From: Edaphovirga cremea
Lineage (GTDB): Bacteria > Pseudomonadota > Gammaproteobacteria > Enterobacterales > Enterobacteriaceae
DNA: 64,000 nt
Assembly: GCF_003332275.1 (NCBI RefSeq)
Contig: NZ_QOVA01000020.1
Coordinates: forward strand, 1-64,000
Direction of reading: 5' to 3'
Positions 43,409-53,324 of the stretch are shown here, one piece after another. Position 1 is the stretch's first letter, and each line of letters opens with the position of its first letter. The translations under genes and the position numbers were made by a program. The notes beneath the pieces were generated by a model. That model searched no databases, was not told the DNA's origin, and saw only the letters and a program-made list of their open reading frames with translations.

Positions 43409-45073
43409 ATGCGATACACGGGAGCTCAGTTAATAGTTCATCTGCTGGAGCAGCAAGGTATTACCACCGTCGCCGGTATTCCAGGCGGCGCGGCACTGCC
43501 TCTTTATGATGCTTTGGGAGCCAGCAAAAAGATTCATCACGTTCTGGCGCGTCATGAGCAAGGCGCCGGATTTATAGCACAGGGAATGGCACGCGTGACT
43601 GGTCGCGCTGCAGTATGTATCTCATCGAGCGGACCGGGCGCCACAAATCTGGTTACCCCTATCGCAGACGCCAAGCTGGATTCAATTCCCCTTGTCTGTC
43701 TGACCGGGCAAGTCCCTTCTTCCATGATCGGCACCGACTCTTTCCAGGAAGTGGATACCTACGGCATCTCTATTCCTGTCACCAAGTACAACCATCTGGT
43801 GCGGCACGTCAGCGAATTACCCTACATCATTCCGGAAGCGTTCCGAATCGCCGAATCTGGCCGCCCTGGCCCGGTGTGGATCGATATTCCCAAGGATGTA
43901 CAACTCGCAGAAATCGAGCTGGACGAGTTGCCTGCTGTAGCCTGTGCTGACCAACCCCCTGCGGTCAACAGCGCGTTGGTTGCCCAGGCAGCAGCACTGA
44001 TCAATCAGGCCAAGCGCCCCATCCTCTATATGGGAGGCGGCATCGTCATGGCGGACGCCCATTTGCAGGCGCTGCAATTGGCTGAGACCGCCAATCTGCC
44101 GACGACCATGACCCTGATGGCGTTGGGATGTATGCGCAGCGAGCATCCTTTGTGTTTGGGGATGCTGGGGATGCATGCGACACGCAGCACCAACTTTATT
44201 TTGCAGCAGTCAGATTTGCTGGTGGTGCTGGGAGCCCGGTTTGATGACCGTGCGATTGGCAAAACAGAACAATTCTGTCCGAATGCAAAAATCATCCACG
44301 TAGATATCGACCCTTCTGAACTCGGTAAAATCAAGCGACCCGATATTTCGATTCACGGCGACGTTGGTCTGGTCTTGCAGCAACTGCTGCCATTGATTGA
44401 ATCCCAACCGCGTGCCGACTGGTTGCAACAGGTTCGTGATTTGCGGCGCGAATTCCCGGTCATTATGCCGGATGCCAACAATCCTTTATGCCACTACGGT
44501 ATCGTCCGCGCCTGTGGCGAAATTCTGGGTGAAGAAGCGATTGTCACCACCGATGTGGGCCAGCATCAGATGTGGGTGGCGCAGGCTTATCCGTTCCGCC
44601 GTCCGCGACAATGGTTAACCTCAGGCGGCCTGGGCACCATGGGTTTTGGTCTTCCTGCCGCATTGGGTGCCGCGTTGGCGGAACCGCAGCGGAAAGTCGT
44701 CTGTTTTTCGGGTGATGGCAGCCTGATGATGAACATTCAGGAAATGGCCACCGCCGTTGAGGAAGGGGTCGATGTCAAAATTGTTGTCCTGAACAACTGC
44801 GCATTGGGGCTGGTCCACCAGCAGCAAACCTTGTTCTATAAAGAACGTATTTTTGCTGCGACCTATCAGCGCCAAACGGATTTCCTGAAAATCGCTGCCG
44901 GTTTTGGTTTGGATACCTGCGATCTGAACAATGCCGCCGATCCGATGGCTGCGTTACGCGCCGCGTTGCTGCGTCCCGGCCCTTGCCTGATCCATCTGCA
45001 CATTGACGTGAACGAAAAAGTGTACCCCATTGTACCGCCGGGCTGTGCCAACATCGAAATGATCGGAGAATAA
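43409..45073 (+). CDS. ilvB: Acetolactate synthase I large subunit
   Basis: The 554-residue catalytic subunit joins two pyruvates, or pyruvate and 2-oxobutyrate, in valine, leucine and isoleucine synthesis. The catalytic Glu lies in LARHEQGAGF (near residue 52), FAD and substrate regions are in the middle, and the thiamine diphosphate motif GDGSLMMNIQEM is near 436. The ATG follows GGAAG. It is controlled by the leader and is followed by ilvN after three bases. Confidence 0.96.
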   Translation: MRYTGAQLIVHLLEQQGITTVAGIPGGAALPLYDALGASKKIHHVLARHEQGAGFIAQGMARVTGRAAVCISSSGPGATNLVTPIADAKLDSIPLVCLTGQVPSSMIGTDSFQEVDTYGISIPVTKYNHLVRHVSELPYIIPEAFRIAESGRPGPVWIDIPKDVQLAEIELDELPAVACADQPPAVNSALVAQAAALINQAKRPILYMGGGIVMADAHLQALQLAETANLPTTMTLMALGCMRSEHPLCLGMLGMHATRSTNFILQQSDLLVVLGARFDDRAIGKTEQFCPNAKIIHVDIDPSELGKIKRPDISIHGDVGLVLQQLLPLIESQPRADWLQQVRDLRREFPVIMPDANNPLCHYGIVRACGEILGEEAIVTTDVGQHQMWVAQAYPFRRPRQWLTSGGLGTMGFGLPAALGAALAEPQRKVVCFSGDGSLMMNIQEMATAVEEGVDVKIVVLNNCALGLVHQQQTLFYKERIFAATYQRQTDFLKIAAGFGLDTCDLNNAADPMAALRAALLRPGPCLIHLHIDVNEKVYPIVPPGCANIEMIGE

Positions 45074-45076
45074 GAG

Positions 45077-45370
45077 ATGCAAGAAATTAACGAAACAAAC
45101 CAGGTCGTTCTCGAATTATCGGTACGTAACCACCCTGGCCTTATGTCACACGTTTGCGGATTGTTTGCCCGCCGCGCTTTCAACGTTGAAGGGATTCTGT
45201 GTATGCCGCTTACCGGTGGCAAGGAGAGCCGCATTTGGTTGCTGGTGCAAAACGACGATCGTCTGGTGCAGATGATTAGCCAGTTGGAGAAGCTTCAGGA
45301 CGTGCTGCAAGTGCGGCGTCATGGTGCCGATATTGGCGTTTTCGAACAGCTACAGGGCTTTTTCCACTGA
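45077..45370 (+). CDS. ilvN: Acetolactate synthase I small subunit
   Basis: The 97-residue regulatory subunit gives feedback inhibition by valine. It is a single ACT domain ([29 protein letters not shown]). It is separated from ilvB by three bases and closed by a strong terminator. Confidence 0.96.
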   Translation: MQEINETNQVVLELSVRNHPGLMSHVCGLFARRAFNVEGILCMPLTGGKESRIWLLVQNDDRLVQMISQLEKLQDVLQVRRHGADIGVFEQLQGFFH

Positions 45371-45382
45371 TTTTTCTGCCCA

Positions 45383-45413
45383 TTACCCTGAGGCGCATTG
45401 CGCCTCAGGGTAA
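45383..45413 (+). terminator. ilvBN terminator
   Basis: A near-perfect stem of TTACCCTGAGGCGC with GCGCCTCAGGGTAA, 12 bases after the ilvN stop. No long T-run, but the stem is very stable. Confidence 0.7.
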
Positions 45414-45414
45414 G

Positions 45415-45640
45415 TCAGGAGTAATAATAAGTAATGTTAACGTTGCCGTAGGCCATCTGGATACCTGCGCCGGTGCAGGCATACCTGATCAAATCTTCGT
45501 TACGGATCAATGCCTGTCACCGATCACTCGAAAAATATGCGTTAATTTTCCACAGGATAATCCTCCGCCCCAGCGCCGGGCATATGTCGGAAATGATGGC
45601 TTGCGCAGTAAAGGCGGATAATATTGTCGCAAAAACAGCT
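45415..45640 (-). pseudogene. Possible decayed gene end, leftward
   Basis: On the minus strand one frame reads as protein-like sequence to a stop at 45415 (the end reads IQMAYGNVNITYYYS), with an in-frame TGA about 31 codons earlier and more stops beyond about 45640. The part before the TGA also looks protein-like (FTAQAIISDICPALG). I do not recognise the family. It fits the worn 3' end of a lost gene, but chance is possible. Confidence 0.3.
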
Positions 45641-45783
45641 CATCATCCATCATCCTGCTGGAAGCGACTATTAAGTTCTATTGGCTGATGTATTGAATGG
45701 CACTCGCCGAAGGGTATAGTGCTGTTTGACCCTACGGAATACTGCACATAATCCGATGTGTATCGCAGAGGAACCAAGCAGCC

Positions 45784-46956
45784 ATGTACGATATCCTGTC
45801 CACTGATTTACCTGAATTGACAGCCATCCGCAGAGAAATTCATGCCCATCCGGAAGCGGCCTTCGAAGAGCGCCGCACCGCCAATATCGTTGCCAGTTAT
45901 CTGCGCGCCTGCAATCTGGATGAAGTGCATGAGAACATCGGGCAGACCGGTGTTGTTGGCGTTATCCGCGGCCAGCGCCCCGGCAGAAGCATCGCCTTCC
46001 GTGCCGATATGGACGCGCTGCGCATGCGTGAAGAGAACGATCCTGCCGCCTGTGAGCATATTTCGACCGTCGCCGATCGCTTTCACGGCTGCGGTCACGA
46101 CGGGCATACCACCATGCTGCTCGGCGCAGCGAAATATCTCGCCAGACACCGTGACTTTGCCGGTACGCTGATTTTGATCTTTCAGCCAGCGGAAGAAGAC
46201 CTGACCGGGGCCAGGGCAATGCTCAATGACGGGCTGCTGGAGAAATTCCCTTTTGAGGAAATTTACGGCCTGCACAACTTCCCCGGCGTGCCGAAGGGCG
46301 AGTTTTACGTCAATCAGGGTGCCACCCTTTCCGCCAGCGATACGTTCAATATCGTGGTTCAGGGCAAAGGCGGACACGGTGCGGTACCTGAACTGACCAT
46401 CGATCCGATCGTCATGGCCGCACGTCTGATTGCCGATTTCCAGACCATCGTCAGCCGCAACGTCAGTCCGCATCAGGCGGCGACGCTGAGTTTCGGCACG
46501 GTGCAAGGCGGCACGGCCCCGAATATTATCCCTGATTCGCTGACCCTCTCCGGTACGGTACGCACCTATGACGCTGGCATCAGGGAAAAGGTTAAAGAGC
46601 GGATGCAGACCCTCGCGCAGGCTGTCGCGCTCGGTTTTGGTGGCAAGGTCGACCTGACCTTCTGCAACGGCTGCCCGCCACTGGTCAATGACAAGGCGCT
46701 GGCCGCCGAAACCGTGGCCGGATTAAATGCGCTGCTCCCCGGCCATGCCAATCATCTGGTCAATGCCCCGAAAGGCCCTTCCGAGGATTTTGCTTTCTAT
46801 CTGGCCCACGTCAAGGGCGTTTTCGCGTTCCTCGGTCAGGGCGATACGCCGATGTGCCACCATCCCCAATACGATTTCGACGATAGTATTATTCCGCTTG
46901 GGGTCGCCTACTGGATCTCCATTGCGCAGAACCGTCTGGAGTATCGACCCGCATAA
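45784..46956 (+). CDS. M20 family amidohydrolase
   Basis: A 390-residue metallopeptidase-like amidohydrolase of the M20D (hippurate hydrolase / IAA-amino acid hydrolase / AbgA-B) group, which splits N-acyl or N-aryl amino acids. Two-metal ligands can be seen: Cys and His in FHGCGHDGHT (about 100-108), Glu pair in QPAEEDL (near 137), His in YGLHNFPG (near 162) and a late His in CHHPQYDFDD (near 360). The dimerisation domain lies between. An MHS transporter follows after 34 bases and may import the substrate. Confidence 0.88.
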   Translation: MYDILSTDLPELTAIRREIHAHPEAAFEERRTANIVASYLRACNLDEVHENIGQTGVVGVIRGQRPGRSIAFRADMDALRMREENDPAACEHISTVADRFHGCGHDGHTTMLLGAAKYLARHRDFAGTLILIFQPAEEDLTGARAMLNDGLLEKFPFEEIYGLHNFPGVPKGEFYVNQGATLSASDTFNIVVQGKGGHGAVPELTIDPIVMAARLIADFQTIVSRNVSPHQAATLSFGTVQGGTAPNIIPDSLTLSGTVRTYDAGIREKVKERMQTLAQAVALGFGGKVDLTFCNGCPPLVNDKALAAETVAGLNALLPGHANHLVNAPKGPSEDFAFYLAHVKGVFAFLGQGDTPMCHHPQYDFDDSIIPLGVAYWISIAQNRLEYRPA

Positions 46957-46990
46957 CCTGTAACAGCGAACCGCAGACAAGGATGACAGC

Positions 46991-48322
46991 ATGAGTGAAT
47001 CACTCAATGCCCAGAAAGGGGCACGCCGGCGCGCAGTAATCTCGTCGGTATCAGGAAATGCACTTGAGTTTTATGACACCACTGTTTATGCCTTTTTTAC
47101 CATTTATTTCGCCGGACACTTCTTTCCGGCGGAAGATGCCTTAACGTCGCAGATTTACGCCTACTTCGTGTTTGGCATCAGCTATCTGGTGCGCCCCCTC
47201 GGGGGCATTCTGCTCTCGGTCTATGCGGACAGAATCGGTCGCAAGCCGCTGATTGTCTTGCTGATGATTGTGATGGCGCTGACCACCGGTTGTATTGGCC
47301 TGCTGCCCACCTATGCGCAAATCGGCATGGCGGCACCCATTCTGCTGATCGCCATCCGCCTGTTGCAGGCCGTCGCCGTGGGAGGACTGTTCTCCAGTAC
47401 CACCGCGTTTTTGATGGAGTTCGCCCCACCGGATCGACGCGGTTTTTACGCCAGTATGCAGATGATGGCGCAGGCGCTGTCGCCGATTCTCGCCAATCTG
47501 GTGGCACTGAGCCTGCTGTATCTGGTCGGCAGGGACGCGGTCATCGACGTCTGGTGGCGCCTGCCTTTCCTGCTGGGTTTCCTGACGCTGCCGCTGGGCT
47601 ACTACATTCACAAACACGTCAATGAATCACCGGATTTTACCCAGTATGTTGCGCAGGCGGCCAGGCGGAAAACCTCATCGGCCCCGCAACCGCTCTCCAT
47701 GTCGCAGACGCTGAAACAGTGGACGCTGGTGCGGCAGATCGTTTGCTGTGTGGGGGTCATTACCGTGGGCACGGTTTCGTTCTTCGGCGTGAATATTTAT
47801 CTGCCGGGTTATGTACAAACGCTGCTGGGGCTGGCTGATACCCAGCGCACCTGGCTGGCGCTGACGGCTCCGGCCTGCGCCGCTGTCAGCGTGCTGATTG
47901 GCGGGGGGCTGTCGGATCGGATTGGCCGCAAGAATATGCTACAGCTCGGTATTGTGCTGTACGCGCTGGCGTTCTTTGGCCTGTTCTTCTATTTCTCCGG
48001 TGGCAACGCCAGCTACGGCTTCGCGCTGTTCGGCTTTGCGGTTCTCGGCTTCTGCATGGGACTGCACTGGGGAGCGGTGCCGATTTTGCTCGCGGAGTCA
48101 TTCCCGATCCACGTGCGGGCAACGGCGATCGCCATCCCCTACAACTTGACGGTAGTGCTGTTTGGCGCGTTGACGCCGACCTATCTGAAGCTGTTTGAAC
48201 GGATGTTCGGCAATACGCCCTACAACGTCCTGCTGTATATCGGCACCAGTATTGTCATCAGTTTGGTCGCCAGCACGTTTTGGCGTCCCGCCGATAAACT
48301 GGCATTAAAAACGACGTTGTAA
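46991..48322 (+). CDS. MFS transporter, metabolite:H+ symporter type
   Basis: A 443-residue, 12-helix symporter of the MHS group (ProP/KgtP/CitA-like). The group signatures are GNALEFYDTTVYAFF near residue 23, DRIGRKP in loop 2-3 (near 78) and SDRIGRKN in loop 8-9 (near 308). It belongs to an operon with the M20 enzyme, so its substrate may be an acylated amino acid. It ends before a terminator shared with the convergent gene. Confidence 0.87.
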   Translation: MSESLNAQKGARRRAVISSVSGNALEFYDTTVYAFFTIYFAGHFFPAEDALTSQIYAYFVFGISYLVRPLGGILLSVYADRIGRKPLIVLLMIVMALTTGCIGLLPTYAQIGMAAPILLIAIRLLQAVAVGGLFSSTTAFLMEFAPPDRRGFYASMQMMAQALSPILANLVALSLLYLVGRDAVIDVWWRLPFLLGFLTLPLGYYIHKHVNESPDFTQYVAQAARRKTSSAPQPLSMSQTLKQWTLVRQIVCCVGVITVGTVSFFGVNIYLPGYVQTLLGLADTQRTWLALTAPACAAVSVLIGGGLSDRIGRKNMLQLGIVLYALAFFGLFFYFSGGNASYGFALFGFAVLGFCMGLHWGAVPILLAESFPIHVRATAIAIPYNLTVVLFGALTPTYLKLFERMFGNTPYNVLLYIGTSIVISLVASTFWRPADKLALKTTL

Positions 48323-48335
48323 TACAGGGGTGGGG

Positions 48336-48364
48336 TTAACCGGGGGCAGATGTCCCCCGGTTAA
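48336..48364. terminator. Shared convergent terminator
   Basis: TTAACCGGGGG pairs with CCCCCGGTTAA around CAGATGT, between the MHS transporter and the DppA-like gene. Confidence 0.7.
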
Positions 48365-48375
48365 AACATGCAAAT

Positions 48376-49971
48376 TTAATTATCGATATCGACCTGGTAA
48401 AAGATGTGTTTACCAAAGGGGTCGATTTCATAACCTTTCACTTCTTTGCGTACCGGCTCAAAAATTGTCGAATGGGCAATCATCACCGCAGGCATCTGAT
48501 CGTGCATCATCTGTTGCGCCTCTTTGTACAACGCCACACGTTCTTCACGGTCGGTGGTACTTTTCGCGTCGGCAATCAGCTTGTCGAACGGCTTGTAGCA
48601 CCATTTCGCCGAGTTCGAGCCGCCGTTGGCAGAGGTACAGGTAAACAGTGGCCCGAAGAAGTTATCCGGATCGCCAGTTGCGGTAGTCCAGCCCATCAGC
48701 GCGGCCTGATGTTCGCCGTTTTTCACCCGCGTCAGGTATTCGCCCCACTCGAAGGTAACGATTTTGGCTTGCACACCAATTTTCGCCCAATCCGCCTGGA
48801 TCATTTCCGCCATGCGCTTGGCATTCGGGTTATACGGACGCTGTACCGGCATTGCCCACAAGTCGATGCTGATCCCATCAGCAAACCCTGCCTCTTTGAG
48901 CAGCGCCCGCGCTTTTTCCAGATCGAAGTCATAGTCTTTCAGATCGCTATCCGCACTCCATACGCCCGGTGGCAGCAGGTTTTTTGCCTCTATTCCGGCG
49001 CCATTGAATACGGCTTCAATGATGGCCGGTTTGTTGATCGCCATCGCCAGCGCCTGACGAACCTTGACATTATCCAGCGGCGCTTTCTGCGTATTCAGGG
49101 CGAGGAAGCCGATATTCAGTCCCGCTTTGCTCATCAGGTTGATATCAGGATTGGCTTTCATGCGCGGTAAATCGGCCGGATTGGGGAATGGCATAACCTG
49201 GCATTCGTTTTTCTCCAGCTTGGCGTAACGTACAGAAGCGTCTGGCGTGATGCTGAATATCAGGCGGTCAATCTTCGACTTGCCGCGCCAGTACTCCGGA
49301 AAGGCGGTATATAAAATGCGCGAATCTTTCTGATACTGGGTAAGTTTAAACGGTCCGGTTCCAATCGGGTCCATATCCACGCGTTCCGGCGTGCCTGCTT
49401 TCAACATGGCAGTGGCGTATTCATCTGAAAGAATAGAGGCAAAATACCACGCCAGATCGGCGACGAACGGTGTTTCCGGCTGGGAGAGCGTAAAGCGCAC
49501 CGTGTAATCATCCACCTTATCGATGGCGGTGATCAGGCTACCGAACTCCAGACTTTCAAAGTTGGAATAGGTGCCTTTCGACACATTGTGATAGGGATGA
49601 TTCGCATCCTTTTGGCGCATAAACGAGAAAATCACATCGTCAGCGTTAAAGTCCCGCGTGGGGGTAAAATATTTATTGCTCTGGAATTTCACGCCCTTGC
49701 GCAGATGGAAGGTGTAGGTCTTGCCGTCTTCGCTAATGTCCCAGCTTTCCGCCAGACTCGGTATCAGCTCGGTGGTCCCTACCGTGAAATCAACCAGCCT
49801 GTTATAGACCGGGACTGCGCTGGCATCCACGCTGGTACCGGAAGTATAAAGTTGCGGGTTAAAGTTCTCCGGCGATCCCTCTGAGCAGTAGACCAGCGTT
49901 TTCGCCGCAACGGTGGAACTGAGAGTCAGCGCGGCGAGTGCCAGAGCCAGTGGTGTGAATTTACTTCCCAT
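48376..49971 (-). CDS. DppA-like periplasmic binding protein
   Basis: A 531-residue solute-binding protein of the SBP_bac_5 family, close to E. coli DppA (dipeptide and haem binding; 535 residues). Signal peptide 1 to about 23 (STVAAKT), then TLVYCSEGSPENFNPQLYTSG. Conserved ligand-site sequence LFTCTSANGGSNSAKWC with the paired cysteines is near residue 430. No permease or ATPase genes stand beside it, so it must use a transporter encoded elsewhere. It may serve the neighbouring amidohydrolase system or the murein-peptide side of murQP use. Confidence 0.88.
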   Translation of the reverse strand: MGSKFTPLALALAALTLSSTVAAKTLVYCSEGSPENFNPQLYTSGTSVDASAVPVYNRLVDFTVGTTELIPSLAESWDISEDGKTYTFHLRKGVKFQSNKYFTPTRDFNADDVIFSFMRQKDANHPYHNVSKGTYSNFESLEFGSLITAIDKVDDYTVRFTLSQPETPFVADLAWYFASILSDEYATAMLKAGTPERVDMDPIGTGPFKLTQYQKDSRILYTAFPEYWRGKSKIDRLIFSITPDASVRYAKLEKNECQVMPFPNPADLPRMKANPDINLMSKAGLNIGFLALNTQKAPLDNVKVRQALAMAINKPAIIEAVFNGAGIEAKNLLPPGVWSADSDLKDYDFDLEKARALLKEAGFADGISIDLWAMPVQRPYNPNAKRMAEMIQADWAKIGVQAKIVTFEWGEYLTRVKNGEHQAALMGWTTATGDPDNFFGPLFTCTSANGGSNSAKWCYKPFDKLIADAKSTTDREERVALYKEAQQMMHDQMPAVMIAHSTIFEPVRKEVKGYEIDPFGKHIFYQVDIDN

Positions 49972-50349
49972 AGCGTTTCCTTTGTTTTGCTTATCCTGAG
50001 GGATTGAACAATGATACTTGCGCTGTCATAAATAACATTAAATTTGTATTGCAAGCACCTGAAAACACAAATAAAGAAGGATTCACTCCCTCCTCTCCAC
50101 CAGCCAGTCAATTCACCTGACAATGGTTCGGATGGCATTCTTTAGCGCGGCCTATGGACGAGATTCTGATGGAAAAAATGGGAACCGACATTGCGATCTT
50201 GCGGCGTTCGCTCAGTTGCCCAACCCGCGCGTTTCGTCCGCGAGGGTATCCAGCGTGAAATTGACGTGTTGTCAGTAATAAAATATTACTTGATTTATTT
50301 ATTCGTGGAATTAATTATTCCTGACCAGCAAATACGATCAGAGGCAGTC
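49972..50349. other. Divergent promoter region with possible gene remnant
   Basis: About 380 bases between the DppA-like gene and murQ. A GGAATTAATTATTCC palindrome (50310-50324) lies about 25 bases before the murQ start and could be an operator. At 50154-50258 a 34-codon frame ([19 protein letters not shown]) reads like real protein but has no ribosome site and stops soon; it may be a remnant. No murR regulator is present, unlike E. coli. Confidence 0.45.
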
Positions 50350-51279
50350 ATGAAAATCGATTTATCTACTCTCGTCACCGAGAGTCGCAACGCGGCCAGC
50401 GAAAATATAGATACCTTGCCCACACTTGATATGCTTAAAGTTATTAATAATGAAGATCAAAAGGTAGCCCTCGCCGTTGAGCGTGTTCTGCCACAGGTGG
50501 CGCAGGCAGTAGACAGCATCAGTGCGGCCTTTACCCGTGGTGGCCGGTTAATCTATTGCGGGGCTGGCACCTCTGGACGGCTGGGTATTCTGGATGCCAG
50601 CGAGTGCCCGCCTACGTTTGGCACACCGCGCGGGCAGGTGATCGGCCTGATTGCGGGCGGGCACACGGCCATTTTGCAGGCCGTGGAAAATGCCGAAGAC
50701 AACGTGGCGCAAGGGGAACAGGATCTGCGTGATCTTGCTTTCAATGCCAACGATGTGCTGGTTGGCATCGCTGCCAGCGGACGGACGCCTTACGTCATCG
50801 GGGCGATGAATTATGCCCGCTCTCAAGGTGCCACGGTGGTGTCCCTCACCTGTAACCAGAACAGTGCAATGAGCCAAATCGCCGATATTGCCATCGCACC
50901 CGTGGTTGGCGGTGAAGTGGTGACCGGTTCATCGCGTCTGAAAGCCGCAACGGCACAAAAACTGGTACTCAATATGCTGACCACCGGTTCGATGATTCGC
51001 ATCGGCAAAGTTTACGGCAACCTGATGGTGGACGTTGAAGCCACCAATGCCAAACTGGTCCAACGGCAAATTAATATTGTCATGCAAGCGACAGGGTGCA
51101 GCCACCCGCGCGCCGTCGAAGCCCTGAATGCCTGCGGGAAACACTGTAAAACGGCGATCGTCATGATCCTGGCCAATCTTTCAGCTGATGAGGCCAGCAC
51201 GCTTCTCAAACACCATAATGGTTTTATCCGCGCAGCCTTGGCAGAAACAGGACGGCAATCCGATGGCGAAAATCACTGA
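50350..51279 (+). CDS. murQ: N-acetylmuramic acid 6-phosphate etherase
   Basis: The 309-residue enzyme removes D-lactate from MurNAc-6-P to give GlcNAc-6-P, part of cell-wall recycling. An SIS domain with [10 protein letters not shown] near residue 77 and the catalytic Glu in [10 protein letters not shown] near 84 are present, and ETE-like [11 protein letters not shown] near 140. I chose the ATG at 50350 with GAGG five bases upstream; 53 upstream codons are open but lack homology. It overlaps murP by 17 bases. Confidence 0.95.
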   Translation: MKIDLSTLVTESRNAASENIDTLPTLDMLKVINNEDQKVALAVERVLPQVAQAVDSISAAFTRGGRLIYCGAGTSGRLGILDASECPPTFGTPRGQVIGLIAGGHTAILQAVENAEDNVAQGEQDLRDLAFNANDVLVGIAASGRTPYVIGAMNYARSQGATVVSLTCNQNSAMSQIADIAIAPVVGGEVVTGSSRLKAATAQKLVLNMLTTGSMIRIGKVYGNLMVDVEATNAKLVQRQINIVMQATGCSHPRAVEALNACGKHCKTAIVMILANLSADEASTLLKHHNGFIRAALAETGRQSDGENH

Positions 51280-52732
51280 AGCAATGATCGAACAGATTCT
51301 GGGGTATGTCGGCGGTAGCGCTAATATCGCTGTTTGCGGCAACTGCATGACGCGGCTGCGGCTAACCCTGAGAGACCGCGAGCAGGTCGAACTCGATGCG
51401 CTGAAAAGGATCGCGGGCGTGATGGGGGTGATTGAGGGGGACGATCAGTTGCAAATCGTTCTCGGTCCCGGCAAGGCACAGACCGCAGCAGAGATGATGA
51501 ATGCTATGCTGAACCGCGCCGAACCAGGCAGTGCGAGTGTTGGTGCGGATGCGGGCGCGGGTACGGCCAGGGATCTTGGCACGATTTCGTCAGAGAATAA
51601 GAAACAGCTTAAATCGAAGCAGAACAGCGCCGTTCATCACTTTTTTACCAAATTTGCCACCATCTTCACCCCACTTATCCCCGGATTTATCGCCGCAGGA
51701 TTACTGTTGGGGATCGCGACCCTGCTCGAGCAGAGTCTGGTTCTCGGTGCCGAATCCCCCAGTGCCTGGCTAGTCAGCCTCATTGGCTACATGAAAGTAT
51801 TCAGCAAAGGTCTGTTTGCCTTCCTGAGTATTCTCATTGGTCATAATGCGCAAAAAGCGTTTGGCGGCACCGGGGTGAACGGGGCCATTATTGCCTCGCT
51901 GTTTGTGCTCGGCTACGTACCTGACGCCAAGGTAGGGTATTACTCGGGTATTGATAATTTCTTTGGTCTACCCATCGATCCCCGGGGCAGCATTATTGGC
52001 GTGCTGATCTCTACCATTTTGGGAGCCTGGGTCGAACGGACGGTACGCAAATTCATTCCCGACAATCTGGATATGATACTGACCTCGGTCATTACCCTGC
52101 TGATTATGGGAGCGGTGACGTTTGTGGTGATTATGCCGATCGGGGGGGAGCTGTTTAAAGGCATGTCGTGGCTGTTTTTACACCTGAATGGCAATCCGTT
52201 CGGCAGCGCCATTCTGGCTGGTTTGTTCCTGTTGGCGGTCATGTTTGGTATTCATCAGGGATTTGTACCGGTCTATTTCGCCTTGATGGATGCGCAGGGA
52301 TTTAACTCCCTGTTCCCGATTCTCGCCATGGCTGGCGGAGGCCAGGTGGGAGCCGCCATGGCACTTTACGCCAGGGCGAAAGCCGATTCCGTGTTACGCA
52401 TCCAGATTAAGGGAGCCATTATTCCGGGCATCCTTGGGATTGGTGAACCGCTGATTTACGGCGTCACCCTACCGAGAGTAAAACCCTTCATCACCGCCTG
52501 TTTCGGCGGTGCCGTTGGCGGGTTCTTCATCGGGCTGATTGCTTATCTCGGATTACCCGTTGGTCTGAATACGGTCTTTGGCCCCTCTGGCATCGTATCT
52601 ATTCCGCTGATGACCTCGGCACAGGGCATCTACGCCGGGATCGCGGTCTATGTTGGCGGGTTATTGGTGTCCTATACTGCTGGTTTCATTATAACCTGGC
52701 TCTTCGGCAGCAAAGACGTCGATTTGAGTTGA
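51263..52732 (+). CDS. murP: PTS MurNAc transporter EIIBC
   Basis: A 489-residue PTS permease that imports and phosphorylates N-acetylmuramic acid. The N-terminal EIIB domain has the phosphocysteine in [13 protein letters not shown] (near residue 28); a linker rich in Ala/Gly (about 95-115) leads to the membrane EIIC part with about ten helices. No EIIA is fused, so the glucose EIIA should supply phosphate. AGGA precedes the ATG; it overlaps murQ. Confidence 0.94.
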   Translation: MAKITEAMIEQILGYVGGSANIAVCGNCMTRLRLTLRDREQVELDALKRIAGVMGVIEGDDQLQIVLGPGKAQTAAEMMNAMLNRAEPGSASVGADAGAGTARDLGTISSENKKQLKSKQNSAVHHFFTKFATIFTPLIPGFIAAGLLLGIATLLEQSLVLGAESPSAWLVSLIGYMKVFSKGLFAFLSILIGHNAQKAFGGTGVNGAIIASLFVLGYVPDAKVGYYSGIDNFFGLPIDPRGSIIGVLISTILGAWVERTVRKFIPDNLDMILTSVITLLIMGAVTFVVIMPIGGELFKGMSWLFLHLNGNPFGSAILAGLFLLAVMFGIHQGFVPVYFALMDAQGFNSLFPILAMAGGGQVGAAMALYARAKADSVLRIQIKGAIIPGILGIGEPLIYGVTLPRVKPFITACFGGAVGGFFIGLIAYLGLPVGLNTVFGPSGIVSIPLMTSAQGIYAGIAVYVGGLLVSYTAGFIITWLFGSKDVDLS

Positions 52733-52815
52733 TGTCTATATAGGCCATCAGGAAAGGCAAAGGATGGGGTTGTGAAAAATACCGCGATCGTGATCTACGG
52801 TCGCTAAAAGAAATG

Positions 52816-52838
52816 AACCCCACGAAAAAGTGGGGTTT
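52816..52838. terminator. murQP terminator
   Basis: AACCCCAC pairs with GTGGGGTT around GAAAAA. It can act for murP and for the convergent DUF4282 gene. Confidence 0.7.
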
Positions 52839-52885
52839 ATCAGTAGCCTGAAACCAGAGGTGGTTTCTCCTATCTACTTTCCAAG

Positions 52886-53119
52886 TTATCTACTTTCCAA
52901 GTTTTCTGCGATTCGCCTAAGGTATTCGTTATTCTTGAAAGCAATCATAATGCACTCAAAGAAAACTCTCGACACTACAGCGAAGAAAATCAGGGCGAAT
53001 GCCTCCCCTACTTTGCCTTGAAATAAACAATAGATTGCCGCACCGAGAAAAAGCAATAAGTTAATAATATATAAGACATTTATTATTTTGGGTGTTATAA
53101 GGCGGTCGAAATTGAACAT
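52886..53119 (-). CDS. DUF4282 membrane protein
   Basis: A 77-residue protein with the DUF4282 pattern: FDRLITPKIINVLYIINLL, a second helix near 34-53 (FALIFFAVVSRVFFE), and an Arg/Glu-rich end. I chose the ATG at 53119 with AGGA upstream rather than the TTG six codons earlier. Two membrane helices. Function unknown; it stands between murP and the aldolase cluster. Confidence 0.8.
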   Translation of the reverse strand: MFNFDRLITPKIINVLYIINLLLFLGAAIYCLFQGKVGEAFALIFFAVVSRVFFECIMIAFKNNEYLRRIAENLESR

Positions 53120-53324
53120 GCTGGATTTCCTATCCAAAAAGTAAGAGGAGCCATTTTAAAATTATTCATCTTTAACAACAAGACTCATTCACACCCGTGA
53201 TGCTGGCAGGATGTGGAGCAACGACATGTCGGCAATGGAAAGGGTTCATATACTACTTCTGCAGCAAAAGCAGAACCCTGGCTTACTATCACTGGCTATT
53301 TGCAACAGTGCCCTCAATTTACGT

